A DNA stretch of 64,000 nt, taken from Opitutaceae bacterium BACL24 MAG-120322-bin51 (GTDB taxonomy: Bacteria; Verrucomicrobiota; Verrucomicrobiia; Opitutales; Coraliomargaritaceae). The notes under the pieces were generated by a model that saw only the letters and a program-made list of their open reading frames with translations, was not told the origin of the DNA and did no database searches. Position 1 is the stretch's first letter, and every line of letters starts with the position of its first letter. This document shows positions 28,401 to 36,543 of the stretch, piece by piece. The stretch covers positions 248,001 to 312,000 of the forward strand of contig CAJJBI010000003.1 in assembly GCA_905182465.1 (NCBI GenBank), in the 5' to 3' direction. The translations under genes were made by a program, and so were the position numbers.

Positions 28401-29246
28401 TTTGGCGAGCCACCCGAGAGTATTGACTTAAGCGGTGAATCCGGACTACCACTCAAGGCTTATCCAGCACTGGTTTCCGAACGTGGACAGATTCACCTAC
28501 GCCTCCTCCCCGACCGCGACCTAGCCCTGCGGCACACCACTCAAGCCTGGCCAGAACTAGCCGAACAATCAATGGGTCGCGACATCGCATGGTTGCACCG
28601 TGACCTTAAAGAGCTAAAAAAACTCGGCATTCTCCTCGTTCAGCTAGGTGGCTACGAAGTAATCAAGGACCCCGCTTGGGAACATCTACGTAAGCACCTT
28701 TTTAAAACTGAAACGCTCTTACCCCTACGCGAAGTAAATTTCCAAAAGACACTTCAATACGCCGCTAATATATCTCGAGGCATTGTGTTAAAACTTTTCG
28801 AACACCTTAAAACGATACTCGAAGCCCGCGAAGCCGTCTTACTTTTATTAGAACAAAAAAAGACACGCCAAGCAATCGTCTACCCCGGCATGCGTGCGCA
28901 CTTAGAGCAGGTAGCGCCTCCAGACTTACTCGACCACTACGAATTTGAAGAACTAGAACATGTCGCGCGCTACCTCAAAGCAATGACGCGTCGTGCTCAA
29001 CGCGCGAAAGAAAGCACCCAACGTGATATTGAAAAGTCTCAGCGAGTCGCACCCTTTGAAGACAAGCTAAAAGTATTAATAGCCCTTACGGGAAAAGCTA
29101 ACACCACACTAATTAAGCCCTATCGTATTTTGCTCGAGGAGTTCAAAGTGTCGATCTACGCACAAGAACTCGGCACAGCTCAAAAAGTTTCCGAGAAGCG
29201 ACTTGATCAACTTGCTAAATCAATCACGACGCAGTTGAAACGGTGA
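25467..29246 (+). CDS. hrpA: ATP-dependent RNA helicase HrpA (5' end uncertain)
   Basis: 1259 residues from TTG 25467. DEAH-box SF2 motifs: GETGSGKT (20-27), [21 protein letters not shown], then helicase-C motifs including QRKGRCGRV, an HA2/OB module and a long C-terminal DUF3418-like region, giving the usual HrpA length near 1300. HrpA acts on RNA and rescues stalled or collided ribosomes. The true N-terminus is probably upstream: codons before 25467 read [16 protein letters not shown], which belongs to the family, but there is no ATG, GTG or TTG in frame back to a stop at 25356. An ATG at 25394 would connect if one T in the T-runs at 25403-25415 were extra. Confidence 0.93.
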   Translation: MRREEIVRTIRENQVVIIAGETGSGKTTQIPKFLLECGLGKKGFIGCTQPRRVAALSVAQRIAEELGLNYGHEVGAKIRFTDQTQANTVIKVMTDGILLNELQDDPMLRAYEAIVIDEAHERSLNIDFILGCLRQLTERRNDLKIIITSATIDTASFAKAFDDAPVIEVSGRMYPVETFYHPSSDKADGDYIDVATEVITEIIDHNREGDILVFLPGERDIHELRRQLEDSPARQCDLLPLFGRLANADQQRIFHPGGRRRIILSTNIAETSLTVPGIRYVVDTGLARVSRYSPHSRTQRLPIEPIAQSSAEQRKGRCGRVSNGVCYRLYDEQNFLGRPRYTTPEIHRSNLASVILRMMAFRLGDIRTFPFIDPPAENAIVGGYRLLAELGAVVADDESPNADDYRLSRLGRRLAQLPVDPTVGRMLLQAQREDAVSEVLIIASGLSIQDPRERPADQAKEADEMHKQFNHPESDFLALLNIWNTFHEKLDTLTQNKLRKFCKSHFLAYQRMREWQDIHKQLERVLKSLKIKPSPPTTHQSALQSYVAIHRSILTGLLSNVAHKEEEHNYRGSRNRKALLFPGSALFDHETAKKQRKASYAKKTKPKPAKTTAPQWIVCGEWMETSRLFARTAAKIDVEWIEDLAGDLLQIRHSEPTWSSKLASVLCKERRILFGLEIRRSQINYSRIEPEEATDIFIRNGLIEGGIKERPKFFEHNLKLKEAAESELARRRSGSAVWVEDNLFAFYQKRIQAVGSFAELKGYAKKHHGGSLDFLKAEEDDLLPPDDSGLTTEDFPRALELGGSEIPLHYCNVPGTEEDGVTLRLPLSQVDVIGQGTLDWAVPGHLKEKIECLLRALPKHIRIRLHPLKERASELKAKLMPSERPLTEQVSELLRCDYGIETYNDHWNKAQLPEHLKPRIQIENIKGETLAQSRDLDGLRQQLRSMRKQAAVGDGLDAIPAWQVAASRYERENLTSWNFGEPPESIDLSGESGLPLKAYPALVSERGQIHLRLLPDRDLALRHTTQAWPELAEQSMGRDIAWLHRDLKELKKLGILLVQLGGYEVIKDPAWEHLRKHLFKTETLLPLREVNFQKTLQYAANISRGIVLKLFEHLKTILEAREAVLLLLEQKKTRQAIVYPGMRAHLEQVAPPDLLDHYEFEELEHVARYLKAMTRRAQRAKESTQRDIEKSQRVAPFEDKLKVLIALTGKANTTLIKPYRILLEEFKVSIYAQELGTAQKVSEKRLDQLAKSITTQLKR

Positions 29247-29374
29247 GCAGCTATTGCGAGCAAGGCATCTCAGAAGACATAACTCGTTTCGACCGCTAGG
29301 CAGCTAACAAAGTCGGCAAAGAACACGGCACTGAGCACAGGTCATAACTGGCAAACTTGAATGAGTTGGTAGAA

Positions 29375-30139
29375 CTAGCGCCCTTGTTCTAGCAGACGCT
29401 TACGCCGATAGGCCTCATCAAGGCGATTTTCGATACGGTCCGACTCTGCCTTTGCGAGATAGTTGCAGCCTCCGAAGAGTTGGTTCGCAAGAATGATCTT
29501 CGACCATTTATCCAGCATCTGCATGGTATTGATAACATCGATATCCGATTGCCCGAGTATAAAGGGACCATGGTTTTCAAGGAAAATGATTTTTGGAGCT
29601 TTTCCATATTTTCCCTTGAATTCCAAGAGGGCATCGCGAACACCGTGGGCTAGTTTGAAGCCGGGATCGACATAAGGTACAACCGCAAAATTGCGGCCGC
29701 ATACCACAATGGCATCAGGGAAAATATGCTCTAGGTAAGGTTTTGCTCCGGATTGACTACACAGGATCGAAAGGACAGACTCTGGATGGCCATGACCGAC
29801 CCAATTACAGTCTCCAATACTTAGGCAAACCGCATGGACAAATGTTTCAACAGAAGGCCGTTTTGCATTCGGATCCACTTTGATTGCTTCAAGAGCGTCC
29901 TGCACTTCTGCGTCGGTCATTGAGGGTTTCGCAACAAATCCGAGGGCTTGACTTATATTGACCTCAGTAAAATCACTTCGATTCGCAAGCCCTAGACAAC
30001 TGCCGGATGCTTTAACATAAAAACTATCGGCATCACCCATGACACTGGTATTACCCTCCCCTAGAATAGCCCAGCCACGATCCTCGCGACCAAATTCACG
30101 TGAGAGTTCAACTAATTTTTCGAGTTTATCGTTCGACAT
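29375..30139 (-). CDS. class II aldolase/adducin-family protein
   Basis: 254 residues. It has the class II aldolase fold: the GEGNTSV phosphate/oxyanion loop, Zn ligands in GHGHPES and in LENHGPFI, and the acidic C-terminal helix. The family cleaves sugar phosphates such as L-fuculose-1-P or rhamnulose-1-P, or decarboxylates. It lies 20 bases downstream of the bifunctional aldolase/dehydrogenase on the same strand, so a single operon is likely. Its substrate may be a related deoxy-sugar phosphate (fuculose- or ribulose-type) or overlapping rhamnulose-1-P; the sequence alone does not decide. Confidence 0.85.
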   Translation of the reverse strand: MSNDKLEKLVELSREFGREDRGWAILGEGNTSVMGDADSFYVKASGSCLGLANRSDFTEVNISQALGFVAKPSMTDAEVQDALEAIKVDPNAKRPSVETFVHAVCLSIGDCNWVGHGHPESVLSILCSQSGAKPYLEHIFPDAIVVCGRNFAVVPYVDPGFKLAHGVRDALLEFKGKYGKAPKIIFLENHGPFILGQSDIDVINTMQMLDKWSKIILANQLFGGCNYLAKAESDRIENRLDEAYRRKRLLEQGR

Positions 30140-30159
30140 AAGGCGTGGAATTGAAGGTG

Positions 30160-32349
30160 TTAACGCAGAAAGGCTTCGTGCAGACCTCCGTCAACATTGA
30201 AGATTGTGCCTGTTGTTTTGGATGATTTATCGCTGGACATGAAATAGATGGCTTCCGCTTGGTCTTCGGGAGTGATCGGTTCATTGGTCAGAGTACGGCT
30301 TGCGTAGAACTGCGCCAATTTAATCCGGAGGTCTTCTGTTGATTCCTCCTCGGAATAATCAATATCATATTTGGCGAGCGAAGCCATGACGCGGTCGCGC
30401 GGAAACATTTGCGAACCTTTAACAACGGTCGCCGGCGCTACGGCATTCACGCGCGCGTAAGGCGCGAGTTCGACAGCAAGTTCACGCACGATATGGTTGG
30501 CAGCAGCTTTGGAAGAATCATAGGCAACCGAGCCTTTCTTGGAAACGACAGCATTCACCGAGGTTGTGATGACGACTGAGCTTTTTAAGTGCGCGCCCTG
30601 TAATTGAAAAATCGACTTGGCTGCATCGGCAACCAGGTAGGGGCCGATTGAATTAACCCGGTAAACTAACTCCCATTGTTTCACAGAAAATTCCCCGTCG
30701 ACATTAGGTGCGAGGAAAATGCCTGCAGTTAGGGCAACGACATCAATACCACCGAAGGCATAGATAGCAGATTGGTAACAAGCCTCGATGCTCGCTGTAT
30801 CGCCTATATCAATTCCGGAGGCGATTACGTTGCCGCAACCAGATATTCCGGAACCGGCAATGCCAATCCCTATACCAATCTCAGCTTCAATTTCATTAGC
30901 GGTGACTTGTGCGGCATCGCCATCTAGGTCGGCACAAACCACATGGGCACCCTCACGAGCAAATCGTAAAGCGGTCTCTTTACCGATCCCTGAACCAGCT
31001 CCAATCACCACAACCACTTTACGGGCAAATTCCTTTTCTTTTGGCATGCGTTGCAGTTTTGCTTCTTCGAGCAACCAATACTCAATATCAAAGGCCTCCT
31101 GTCGTGGCAGACCAATGTAGGAATCAATGGCCTCGGCACCACGCATTACGCCAATGGCGCAATTGTAGAATTCTGCGGTCACCCGTGATTCAGATTTGTT
31201 TTTACCAAAGGCGATCAGACCCAAACCGGGAATCAAAATAACGGTGGGGTTGCAGTCGCGTATTGCGGGAGAATCTGCGTGCTTGCAGGCCTCGTAATAT
31301 TCGGCGTAGTCCGCTCGATACTGATCCAAGCCCTCAATGATCAGAGACTTCAACGAGCTGAGGTCGTTACTCTCAGGATCCCAGTCTACGAACATTGGTT
31401 TTATTTTTGTTCGCAGGAAATGATCCGGACAGGATGTGCCGATTTCAGCCAAACGTTGGGCATCAACTGAATTCACAAATTCAAGCACCGCTGCGTCACG
31501 ATGCACTGTTCCGATAAAGCGGGTCCTCTGCGAAACCGCGCCCCGCAAGAATGGGAGGAGATCAGTCGTCATTTCTATCGCAGCGGCATCACTGGGTGAG
31601 GTATATTTCTGACCACCAAAAGTCTGATCTCCGCGATCCTTTGAAGCAATGAAAGCACCTGCCTTTTCGATCAAATCTAGGGTTAATTCATAACAAGCCT
31701 TATCGTCATCTGCCCAATTGATGAGACCATGCTGCCCCATATTAATACCAACGCATGCTTTGTTCTCCTGATAGACGGCTTGCATTTTTAAACCCAGATC
31801 AAATCCAGGACGCTGCCATGGAAGGTAGGCCAAGCTATCTCCGTAAATTTCCTTGGTTAATGCCTCCGAGTTTTTGCAGGCCGCAATCGCGATGAAGGAG
31901 ATTGGATGCATGTGATCGACATGCTTTGCGCCAATAAAACTGTGCAAGGGGGTATCTATCGAAGACGGCCGTGGATTTAAATTGAAGGTCGTATGTGGGT
32001 ACATGTGCACCATTTGATCTTCAACAGGAGTCTTCACTCCGTTCGGTTCAGTAGTCCCATAAATAGACTGAAGCGCAATGAGCTTATCCTGATAGAGCGA
32101 CGAGAAATTCGCCAACTTAGAGGTCCGCAAGTCTCCGCCGGATCCTTTTACCCATAATACCTCAGTTTGCTCGGCGGTGAGTGGGTCCGTTTCCATCAGC
32201 TTAGAAGATGTATTTCCCCCGCCGGTATTAGTTATGCGTTGGTCATCGCCCAGTATGTTTGAGCGATAGACCAACCGTTCCCTGGCACATAGCGTATCAG
32301 CGTATTTGTTGTCCCAGTTGTTCTTTACGTATTTATACTCAGGCTTCAT
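30160..32349 (-). CDS. bifunctional rhamnulose-1-phosphate aldolase/short-chain dehydrogenase
   Basis: About 729 residues; the ATG at 32349 is preferred to GTG 32352. The N-terminal half (1-430) is a class II aldolase-like domain with TGGGNTSSK and Zn-binding HVDHMHP. The C-terminal half (450-729) is an SDR: VVVIGAGSGIGKETA, the active-site S...YDSSKAA and a DGG end. Fused enzymes of this type (RhaD/YuxG-like) split L-rhamnulose-1-P into DHAP and L-lactaldehyde and oxidise the latter to lactate. The SDR domain carries an odd Gly/Ile-rich insertion (EIGIGIGIAGSGISGCG) after the second Rossmann strand. It diverges from the deoR regulator across a repeat-rich operator. Confidence 0.92.
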   Translation of the reverse strand: MKPEYKYVKNNWDNKYADTLCARERLVYRSNILGDDQRITNTGGGNTSSKLMETDPLTAEQTEVLWVKGSGGDLRTSKLANFSSLYQDKLIALQSIYGTTEPNGVKTPVEDQMVHMYPHTTFNLNPRPSSIDTPLHSFIGAKHVDHMHPISFIAIAACKNSEALTKEIYGDSLAYLPWQRPGFDLGLKMQAVYQENKACVGINMGQHGLINWADDDKACYELTLDLIEKAGAFIASKDRGDQTFGGQKYTSPSDAAAIEMTTDLLPFLRGAVSQRTRFIGTVHRDAAVLEFVNSVDAQRLAEIGTSCPDHFLRTKIKPMFVDWDPESNDLSSLKSLIIEGLDQYRADYAEYYEACKHADSPAIRDCNPTVILIPGLGLIAFGKNKSESRVTAEFYNCAIGVMRGAEAIDSYIGLPRQEAFDIEYWLLEEAKLQRMPKEKEFARKVVVVIGAGSGIGKETALRFAREGAHVVCADLDGDAAQVTANEIEAEIGIGIGIAGSGISGCGNVIASGIDIGDTASIEACYQSAIYAFGGIDVVALTAGIFLAPNVDGEFSVKQWELVYRVNSIGPYLVADAAKSIFQLQGAHLKSSVVITTSVNAVVSKKGSVAYDSSKAAANHIVRELAVELAPYARVNAVAPATVVKGSQMFPRDRVMASLAKYDIDYSEEESTEDLRIKLAQFYASRTLTNEPITPEDQAEAIYFMSSDKSSKTTGTIFNVDGGLHEAFLR

Positions 32350-32473
32350 CACAAATTTGGATATATTTGGTTATATTTGGTTAATTCACTACTAATTCAT
32401 CACAAAAACCAATTAAACCAACAAATTACAAGATAATTCTTGCCATTTATGATAAATCTTCAAACCTAATGCC
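32350..32473. promoter_or_regulatory. divergent rhamnose-locus control region with phased TTTGG repeats
   Basis: Three copies of (A/T)ATTTGG lie exactly 10 bp apart (TTTGG at 32356-32360, 32366-32370 and 32376-32380), and two CCAA copies in opposite orientation at 32409-32412 and 32418-32421. The spacing puts sites on one face of the helix. They lie between the aldolase and the deoR gene and are good candidates for the binding sites of the DeoR protein. The first copy directly abuts the aldolase ATG. Confidence 0.6.
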
Positions 32474-33241
32474 ATGCTCGCCCCTGAAAGATATCAACAA
32501 ATACTTGGACGTTTAGAGGCGCAGGGCGTAGTAAGAACAATAGCCTTGGCCAAAGCACTGGAGGTGACCGATGAAACCATTCGCCGCGACTTACAGATCC
32601 TTGAAACCGAAGGCAAACTGACTAGGATACACGGTGGGGCCAGCAATCAGAAAAGCCCTTTTGAGCTTCGCTCCTTTAATGAACGCAGAAATTTAAATAC
32701 CGGTGCTAAGCAAGCAATCGCTAAGGCAGCCCTATCTTTAATACAACCGCAGCATACCTATGCTTTTGATAGCAGCACGACCGCTCTTGCTTTAATTGCC
32801 CTACTCCCGGATCAACCCTACCGCGTCATTACCAACGCGCACGCTGTCATGGAAGATTTGAAAAACAAAGAAGCCATTGAGCTGGTCTCAACTGGTGGGC
32901 GTTATCATCCTAAAACGAACACCTATGTTGGAGGTGACAGCATGCAAGCACTGAGCCGCCACAAAGTTCACGCTGCCTTCGTTTCCTGCATTGGGTTTGA
33001 TGCGGAGCGTGGGGCGAGTGAAGGCTTTGAGGAGCAAGCTAGCTATAAAGAACGTCTCACTTTATTAGCTGAGGAAGTTATACTCTTGGTTGATTCCAGT
33101 AAATTTGAGGTACGCTCGGAATATTTTTTTGCCGCAACTCAGGATATCGATCACATTGTTTGTGACCATGGTATCTCCATCGAATTTGAACAAAAGATTC
33201 GATCGATGGGAATAAAGTTAACTATAGCTGAGCCCGCTTAA
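32474..33241 (+). CDS. DeoR-family transcriptional regulator of the rhamnose locus
   Basis: 255 residues. The N-terminal helix-turn-helix has the DeoR signature RTIALAKALEVTDETIRRDLQILE followed by KLTRIHGGA. The C-terminal sugar-phosphate sensor domain has FDSSTTALALIALLP and LVDSSKFEV, typical of the ISOCOT-like fold. DeoR proteins mostly repress catabolic operons and are released by a phosphorylated sugar, here perhaps rhamnulose-1-P or a product. It is divergent from the aldolase operon and 33 bases upstream of rhaB on the same strand. Confidence 0.93.
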   Translation: MLAPERYQQILGRLEAQGVVRTIALAKALEVTDETIRRDLQILETEGKLTRIHGGASNQKSPFELRSFNERRNLNTGAKQAIAKAALSLIQPQHTYAFDSSTTALALIALLPDQPYRVITNAHAVMEDLKNKEAIELVSTGGRYHPKTNTYVGGDSMQALSRHKVHAAFVSCIGFDAERGASEGFEEQASYKERLTLLAEEVILLVDSSKFEVRSEYFFAATQDIDHIVCDHGISIEFEQKIRSMGIKLTIAEPA

Positions 33242-33274
33242 GGCAGATATTTCCATGAGTAAGCACTCCCAATT

Positions 33275-34759
33275 ATGAAACAAAAGAAAGTTTACCTCGC
33301 TGTTGATTTAGGAGCTAGTAGCGGTCGGGTACTTGCGGGGGTATTTGATGGGCAGCGGATCGAACTGCACGATGTCTATCGCTTCAATAATACGCCTGTG
33401 CAGTTACCGACTGGGTGGCACTGGAACATCACAGAGCTTTACCGGAATATATTAGAGGGCTTAAAACTCGCGGCCGAGCGTTATGGCGATGCTATAGTCA
33501 GCCTAGGAGTCGACACCTGGGGCGTTGACTACGGTCTCTTCGATAAGGACGGCAGGATGTTGGGTCTGCCCTACCAATACCGTGACAGCCGAACAGACGG
33601 CATCATGGAAAAAGTATTTGAGCGTGTTCCAAAAGACCAGATCTACAAAGCCACAGGCATCCAGTTTATTTTCTTTAATTCCCTCTTTCAGCTTTACTCG
33701 GAAGTGATACTTAAAAACCCAGCACTGGAACAAGCGGAGGATTTACTTTTTATGCCAGATATCATCGGCTATTGGCTGACCGGCAATAAAACACAGGAGC
33801 GTAGTATCGCGAGTACAAGCCAGCTCTATAATCCAAGCGAGGGAAACTGGGACTATCCATTAATCGAGTCGCTGGGTTTACCGTGCAAACTATTCAAGAG
33901 CATCAGCGACCCTGGTTCAGAGTTAGGCGCACTGAGTGCCCATGTGGCAGAACACACGGGACTGCACGGTGTGAAAGTCGTCACGGTTGCCGGTCATGAT
34001 ACTGGAAGTGCCGTGGCTGCAGTGCCCAGCAAGGCTGAAACGCCAGCCTACCTTAGTAGCGGCACTTGGTCCTTGATGGGCTTGGATCTCGAAAATCCAG
34101 TGATCAACGATCATTCCTATACCGATGATTTTACTAATGAAGTCGGCGTCAACGGTAGGATTCGCTACCTGAAAAACATCTGCGGCTTGTGGCTTATACA
34201 AGAGTGTAAACGGCATTGGCAGACGCAGGGCGAAGACCTTCCTTATAACCAGATGGCTTCCCTCGCCACTGAAGCCCAACCCTTCCGTTCGTTAATTGAC
34301 CCCGACGACGCGTGTTTTGCCAAGTCAGGTGACATGCCCGAGAAAATACAAGTTTACTGCCGAGAAAAGGGTCAGGCCATTCCTGAAACAAAAGGCGAAA
34401 TCATCCGCACAATTTACGAGAGTCTGGCACTGCGCTACGCAACGGTCTGGGAAAAGCTAATCACTTACACCGAGACTCCTCCCTGCAGTCTGCATGTTGT
34501 GGGCGGCGGTTGTCAGGATAAACTGCTCAATCAATTCACAGCCAATGCCCTCGGCACCAAAGTCCACGCAGGTCCTATCGAAGCCACAAGCCTAGGTAAC
34601 ATTATGGCGCAAATGATGGCCGACGATCTTATCAATACGCTCGCCGAAGGTCGCGCAATGGTAGCCGATTCATTCCCAGTTGAAAGCTATGAACCCACTG
34701 ATACCTCTGCCTGGAATGTGGCCAAAGAACGTTTTGTTGCGATTTGCGCCACGAGCTGA
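33275..34759 (+). CDS. rhaB: L-rhamnulokinase
   Basis: 494 residues, a FGGY/ASKHA kinase. N-terminal LAVDLGASSGRVLAG (phosphate-1 loop), GVDTWGVDYGL, a YLSSGTWSLMG segment and the C-terminal adenosine loop HVVGGGCQDKLLNQFTANALG identify RhaB rather than xylulokinase or glycerol kinase. It phosphorylates L-rhamnulose at C1 to feed the aldolase encoded on the opposite strand. No rhamnose isomerase (RhaA/RhaI) or transporter is found in this window, so the pathway must be completed elsewhere. Confidence 0.95.
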   Translation: MKQKKVYLAVDLGASSGRVLAGVFDGQRIELHDVYRFNNTPVQLPTGWHWNITELYRNILEGLKLAAERYGDAIVSLGVDTWGVDYGLFDKDGRMLGLPYQYRDSRTDGIMEKVFERVPKDQIYKATGIQFIFFNSLFQLYSEVILKNPALEQAEDLLFMPDIIGYWLTGNKTQERSIASTSQLYNPSEGNWDYPLIESLGLPCKLFKSISDPGSELGALSAHVAEHTGLHGVKVVTVAGHDTGSAVAAVPSKAETPAYLSSGTWSLMGLDLENPVINDHSYTDDFTNEVGVNGRIRYLKNICGLWLIQECKRHWQTQGEDLPYNQMASLATEAQPFRSLIDPDDACFAKSGDMPEKIQVYCREKGQAIPETKGEIIRTIYESLALRYATVWEKLITYTETPPCSLHVVGGGCQDKLLNQFTANALGTKVHAGPIEATSLGNIMAQMMADDLINTLAEGRAMVADSFPVESYEPTDTSAWNVAKERFVAICATS

Positions 34760-34790
34760 GTCAAGTAATTAGCTGACGCATATAGATTCC

Positions 34791-36293
34791 ATGAAAAGTA
34801 AAAATCAGGTCATAGATCCCGACGTTATTTTAATCGGTAGCGGCATCATGTCAGCCACTCTCGGAGCGATGCTCAAGGAGTTAAACCCCGCGCTTAGCAT
34901 CCAACTCTACGAGATGACCGAAGAATTTGGCAAAGAAGCCTCCAACGGTTGGCACAACGCGGGCACAGGCCATGCTGGTCTCTGCGAGCTCAGCTACACC
35001 CCTGACTACGGATCCGACGGCGAAGTTGATGTCAGTAAAGCGTTCGAAATTTTTCACCAGTTCGAGCACTCAAAACAATTTTGGAGCTACGCGGCACGGA
35101 CTGGCATGATTGATAAAGTCGAAGAGTTCATCAACCCAGTTCCTCATCTCAGCTTCGTTTACGGACAAAAACAGGTCGACTTCCTGAAGTCGCGATTCAC
35201 GCAAATGCAAAAGCATCACTTCTTTGAAGGTATGACCTACACCGAAGACCGAGAGCAGATTCGTGAGTGGGCACCCCTACTCCTCGAAGGGCGCGACCAC
35301 ACACCACTGGCACTCACTAAGATGGAACGTGGCACCGACATCAACTACGGCATCCTTTCCGCGAAACTTATCGAGTGGCTAGGCCAGCAAGAAGGCTGCG
35401 GCTACGCGACGAGTCACCGAATCACAAACCTTACCAAAGACGGTGCGGGCTGGAAGGTCGAAGTTAAGGATCTCATATCAAAACAAACATTAACCACCAA
35501 GGCCAAGTTCGTCTTCATTGGTGCAGGCGGCGGCAGTTTACCACTACTTCAGAAATCGGGCGTTAGGGAGAGCAAGGGCTTCGGAGGCTTCCCTATCGGG
35601 GGCCAATGGCTAATTTGTGACAAACCAGAGATCGTCAATAAGCACCTCGCAAAGGTTTACGGGCTTTCTCCAGGTGCTGCGCCTACCATGGCTGTGCCGC
35701 ACCTCGACACTCGGATAATTGATGGAAAAAAATCAATTCTATTTGGCCCCTACGCCGCTTGGACCACTAAGTTCCTCCATGTCGAGGGCAAGCTCACCGA
35801 CCTTCTCGGCTCCATCCGCACCGACAATATCGCCTCGTTGATTAAAGTGGGCCTGCATAATATACCACTCGTTCGCTATCTGATCCAGCAAGGCACTCAA
35901 AGCATGAAGACACGCATGAAGGAGCTGAAAGCCTTCTTCCCTGACGCAAGAGGAGAAGATTGGCGCCTCATCGACGCAGGTATCCGCGTGCAAGCCATCA
36001 AAAAGGAGGACGGTGACGCTGGTATCGTCCACTTTGGAACCGAAGTTCTCACAACTGAAGACCTCTCCCTTTCCTCCTTGCTCGGCGCCTCACCTGGCGC
36101 ATCGGTATCAACTAATATTATACTGGAAGTCATCAAACGCTGCTTCGCCGACTCCCTCGTGACGCCAGAAGGGCACGCACGTATGAAGGCAATGGTGCCC
36201 TCCTATGATGAAGACCTGACACAGCCAGAAATGGCCGCGCGCCAGCGAGAATTAAGTGAAGAAGCCTTTAAAACTCTAAATTGCATCCGATAA
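34791..36293 (+). CDS. mqo: malate:quinone oxidoreductase
   Basis: 500 residues. The FAD-binding motif GSGIMSATLG is at the N-terminus, followed by the Mqo signatures SNGWHNAGTGHAGLCELSYT and FVFIGAGGGSLPLLQKSG, and VPHLDTR near the substrate site. Mqo oxidises malate to oxaloacetate on the cytoplasmic face of the inner membrane and feeds electrons to quinone, replacing or complementing malate dehydrogenase. It starts 31 bases after rhaB, but a functional link is not obvious. The C-terminus is complete. Confidence 0.96.
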   Translation: MKSKNQVIDPDVILIGSGIMSATLGAMLKELNPALSIQLYEMTEEFGKEASNGWHNAGTGHAGLCELSYTPDYGSDGEVDVSKAFEIFHQFEHSKQFWSYAARTGMIDKVEEFINPVPHLSFVYGQKQVDFLKSRFTQMQKHHFFEGMTYTEDREQIREWAPLLLEGRDHTPLALTKMERGTDINYGILSAKLIEWLGQQEGCGYATSHRITNLTKDGAGWKVEVKDLISKQTLTTKAKFVFIGAGGGSLPLLQKSGVRESKGFGGFPIGGQWLICDKPEIVNKHLAKVYGLSPGAAPTMAVPHLDTRIIDGKKSILFGPYAAWTTKFLHVEGKLTDLLGSIRTDNIASLIKVGLHNIPLVRYLIQQGTQSMKTRMKELKAFFPDARGEDWRLIDAGIRVQAIKKEDGDAGIVHFGTEVLTTEDLSLSSLLGASPGASVSTNIILEVIKRCFADSLVTPEGHARMKAMVPSYDEDLTQPEMAARQRELSEEAFKTLNCIR

Positions 36294-36335
36294 GATAATA
36301 ATCAAAATCAACTGTAGAAACGAAGCAGAAGATTC

Positions 36336-36479
36336 ATGATCGAGATATTGTACATCAAGAGGGAGGTTAGGGCCCATAAGGTCAGCATTAAAGAGCTACA
36401 AAAGACGGCCAAAGCCAAGATTCCCCTGACTCGATCAGCCGATTTTCAGATATTCTCCAACTTTCTTGAAAGCTATTGA
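36336..36479 (+). CDS. possible small ORF between mqo and the 591-residue gene
   Basis: An open frame of 47 codons from ATG 36336 to TGA 36479, basic (IKRE, HKVSIKELQKTAKAK). There is no good ribosome-binding site and no family match. The 250-base gap 36294-36543 holds nothing else I can identify. Probably chance. Confidence 0.18.
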   Translation: MIEILYIKREVRAHKVSIKELQKTAKAKIPLTRSADFQIFSNFLESY

Positions 36480-36543
36480 CAAGGATAGTGGGCGGCAACT
36501 TCATGCACTGCTTACTGCGCGCCAGAGGGTGCGTATTTAGACA

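Noticed and set aside
30840-30900. possible mobile-element insertion within the aldolase fusion
   Set aside because: The Gly/Ile-rich insertion is in frame and only a few tens of bases long, with no inverted ends or target duplication.
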